Assembly (NCBI GenBank): GCA_005883905.1
Contig: VAYD01000269.1
Coordinates: forward strand, 546-7,844
Length of the DNA: 7,299 nt
Source of the DNA: Actinomycetota bacterium
GTDB taxonomy: Bacteria > Actinomycetota > Thermoleophilia > Solirubrobacterales > Solirubrobacteraceae
Direction of reading: 5' to 3'
Part shown: one piece after another, positions 6,829-7,299 of the stretch
Numbering within the stretch: position 1 is the stretch's first letter
How the letters are laid out: each line of letters opens with the position of its first letter
Translations under genes and position numbers: made by a program
The notes under the pieces: generated by a model
The model's database searches: none
The model's input: only the letters and a program-made list of their open reading frames with translations
Told to the model about the DNA's origin: nothing

Positions 6829-6850
6829 TTTGGGACATATTTGGGACACG
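6829..6850. repeat. Two tandem 11-base direct repeats (TTTGGGACA core)
   Basis: TTTGGGACATA (6829-6839) is followed directly by TTTGGGACACG (6840-6850); 9 of 11 bases match. It lies 60 bases from the tRNA fragment, on its 3' side. It may be a recombinase arm-binding site or the tail of a lost integrase gene; it may equally be chance. Confidence 0.45.
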
Positions 6851-6909
6851 CGCCGAGTCCCGAACACACCTGATCCACGAGAAGCGTCCCCTTTGCAGGC
6901 ACTTTCCAG

Positions 6910-6951
6910 CGCCCCGGGCAGGACTCGAACCTGCGACCTGCGGATTAGAAG
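6910..6951 (-). other. 3' half of a tRNA-Arg(UCU): probable attachment-site scar
   Basis: On the minus strand, 6951 to 6910 reads as the second half of a tRNA: anticodon loop CTTCTAA (anticodon TCT), 3' anticodon-stem strand TCCGC, variable loop AGGTC, perfect T arm GCAGG-TTCGAGT-CCTGC, 3' acceptor strand CCGGGGC and discriminator G; no encoded CCA. Beyond 6951 the expected 5' partner strand (GCGGA) and the D arm are absent, and no GCCCCGG acceptor strand occurs in the rest of the window. Identity stops exactly at the anticodon loop, the usual crossover region of tyrosine recombinases that integrate into tRNA genes. It is therefore best read as the 3' tRNA duplicate left at one end of an integrated element, and not as a functional tRNA. 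Confidence 0.8.
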
Positions 6952-7030
6952 GGGGTTTTCGGGGTCCGGCGATTCCGCTGGAAACGCGCCGGATTCGCTC
7001 GATTACCAGCAGTTGCGCCTCGTCCGCTCT

Positions 7031-7070
7031 CGACCGCCTCGGACCCTATTCGACCGTTTCGGACCCTCCT
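7031..7070. repeat. Two tandem 20-base direct repeats (CGACCG..TCGGACCCT)
   Basis: Positions 7031-7050 and 7051-7070 match at 16 of 20 bases (CGACCG, two variable bases, TCGGACCCT, then a variable end). They lie about 80 bases from the broken end of the tRNA fragment, on the side where an integrated element would begin. Short direct repeats at this distance resemble integrase arm-type sites. Confidence 0.55.
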
Positions 7071-7088
7071 CGCGGGGTCCCGGGAGGG
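7061..7088. repeat. Two mutually exclusive short hairpins
   Basis: GGACCC (7061-7066) can pair with GGGTCC (7075-7080), and alternatively CCCTCC (7064-7069) with GGAGGG (7083-7088). No gene or T-run is attached. Such short G+C-rich pairings may be fortuitous. Confidence 0.25.
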
Positions 7089-7209
7089 GCTCAGCTGGGA
7101 TACGGCTCCTTCAGCGCGTCGTCGCTGATCGTGTCGTACGTTTGACGGTTTCGCCCGGGACCGAGCAGGCGTCGCATCGTGGTGCTACCAGGCGTGTCCG
7201 CGGTACGAC

Positions 7210-7239
7210 TGGACGCACCCCGCGCGGGCGGACTAGTGT
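7210..7239 (+). promoter_or_regulatory. Probable promoter of the gene at 7246
   Basis: A -35-like TGGACG (7210-7215), an 18-base spacer and a -10-like TAGTGT (7234-7239, fitting TAnnnT) stand six bases before the GTG at 7246. Transcription would start at or next to the start codon, giving a leaderless mRNA; no Shine-Dalgarno is present. Confidence 0.45.
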
Positions 7240-7245
7240 CGCTTC

Positions 7246-7299
7246 GTGGCTGTCCGCGATGAGCGCTTCGAGCGCGTGCTCGGCATCGGCGCGCCGCTC
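7246..7299 (+). CDS. Start of an unidentified protein, 18 residues in the window
   Basis: GTG at 7246 opens a frame that reaches the window edge, beginning VAVRDERFERVLGIGAPL. Support comes from the promoter-like boxes directly upstream and the high-GC codon pattern (mostly G or C in third positions). The opening resembles the first helix of some actinobacterial GAF-type sensor proteins, but 18 residues cannot assign a family. It is the only plus-strand gene seen. Confidence 0.5.
   Translation, partial: MAVRDERFERVLGIGAPL

Noticed and set aside
6363..7145. 260-codon plus-strand open frame running through the tRNA fragment (contains RAGLEPATCGLE)
   Set aside because: That peptide is the well-known artefact of translating a tRNA 3' half antisense. 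The frame also crosses the decayed GNAT gene and has no domain.
7091..7177. 28-residue minus-strand frame ending in LKEPYPS
   Set aside because: Short, no ribosome binding site, no recognisable family. It could be a fragment of a lost gene but cannot be supported.
6910..7299. Complete tRNA-Arg, or one split by a group I intron in the anticodon loop
   Set aside because: No 5' half (acceptor GCCCCGG, D arm, stem GCGGA) is found on the minus strand anywhere upstream within the window.
1..7299. CRISPR array, rRNA or complete insertion sequence
   Set aside because: No regularly spaced repeats, no rRNA-like sequence, and no transposase frame with terminal repeats was seen.

Overview
The window reads as chromosomal DNA from a very GC-rich bacterium, most likely an actinobacterium and probably of the Solirubrobacterales/Thermoleophilia type. 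This is inferred from the codon bias, the wording of the fatty-acid and DUF5996 proteins, and start codons placed right behind -10-like boxes. No 16S or other marker gene is present to confirm it.

Positions 1-3055 (all minus strand) hold a type II fatty-acid synthesis operon, transcribed in the order fabD (2210-3055), fabH (1280-2226), fabG (552-1283), acpP (291-539), fabF (1-294, cut by the window edge). The genes overlap or nearly touch, with ATGA stop/start overlaps at fabH/fabG and acpP/fabF. Together they supply malonyl-ACP (FabD), the first condensation (FabH), ketoreduction (FabG), the carrier (ACP) and elongation (FabF).

Positions 3126-4804, just upstream on the same strand, encode a two-component pair: a GAF-domain sensor histidine kinase and a NarL/LuxR-type response regulator that overlap by 14 bases. 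Only 70 bases separate the regulator from fabD, so the pair may be co-transcribed with the fatty-acid genes or regulate them.

Two of these genes are broken as read. fabH and the kinase each change frame inside a conserved motif, and in each case family comparison suggests that a block is missing (roughly 50 nt in fabH, roughly 29 nt in the kinase) rather than a single base. Whether these are real mutations or sequence/assembly errors cannot be decided from the window.

Positions 5002-5925 (minus) hold an intact DUF5996-family gene of unknown function. From about 5926 to 7245 there is no intact gene. This stretch contains two inverted repeats, the decayed remains of a GNAT acetyltransferase with several frameshifts, short tandem repeats, and the 3' half of a tRNA-Arg(UCU) that stops exactly at the anticodon loop, which is the classic scar of tyrosine-recombinase integration. 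A new plus-strand gene begins at 7246 behind a plausible leaderless promoter and runs off the window.
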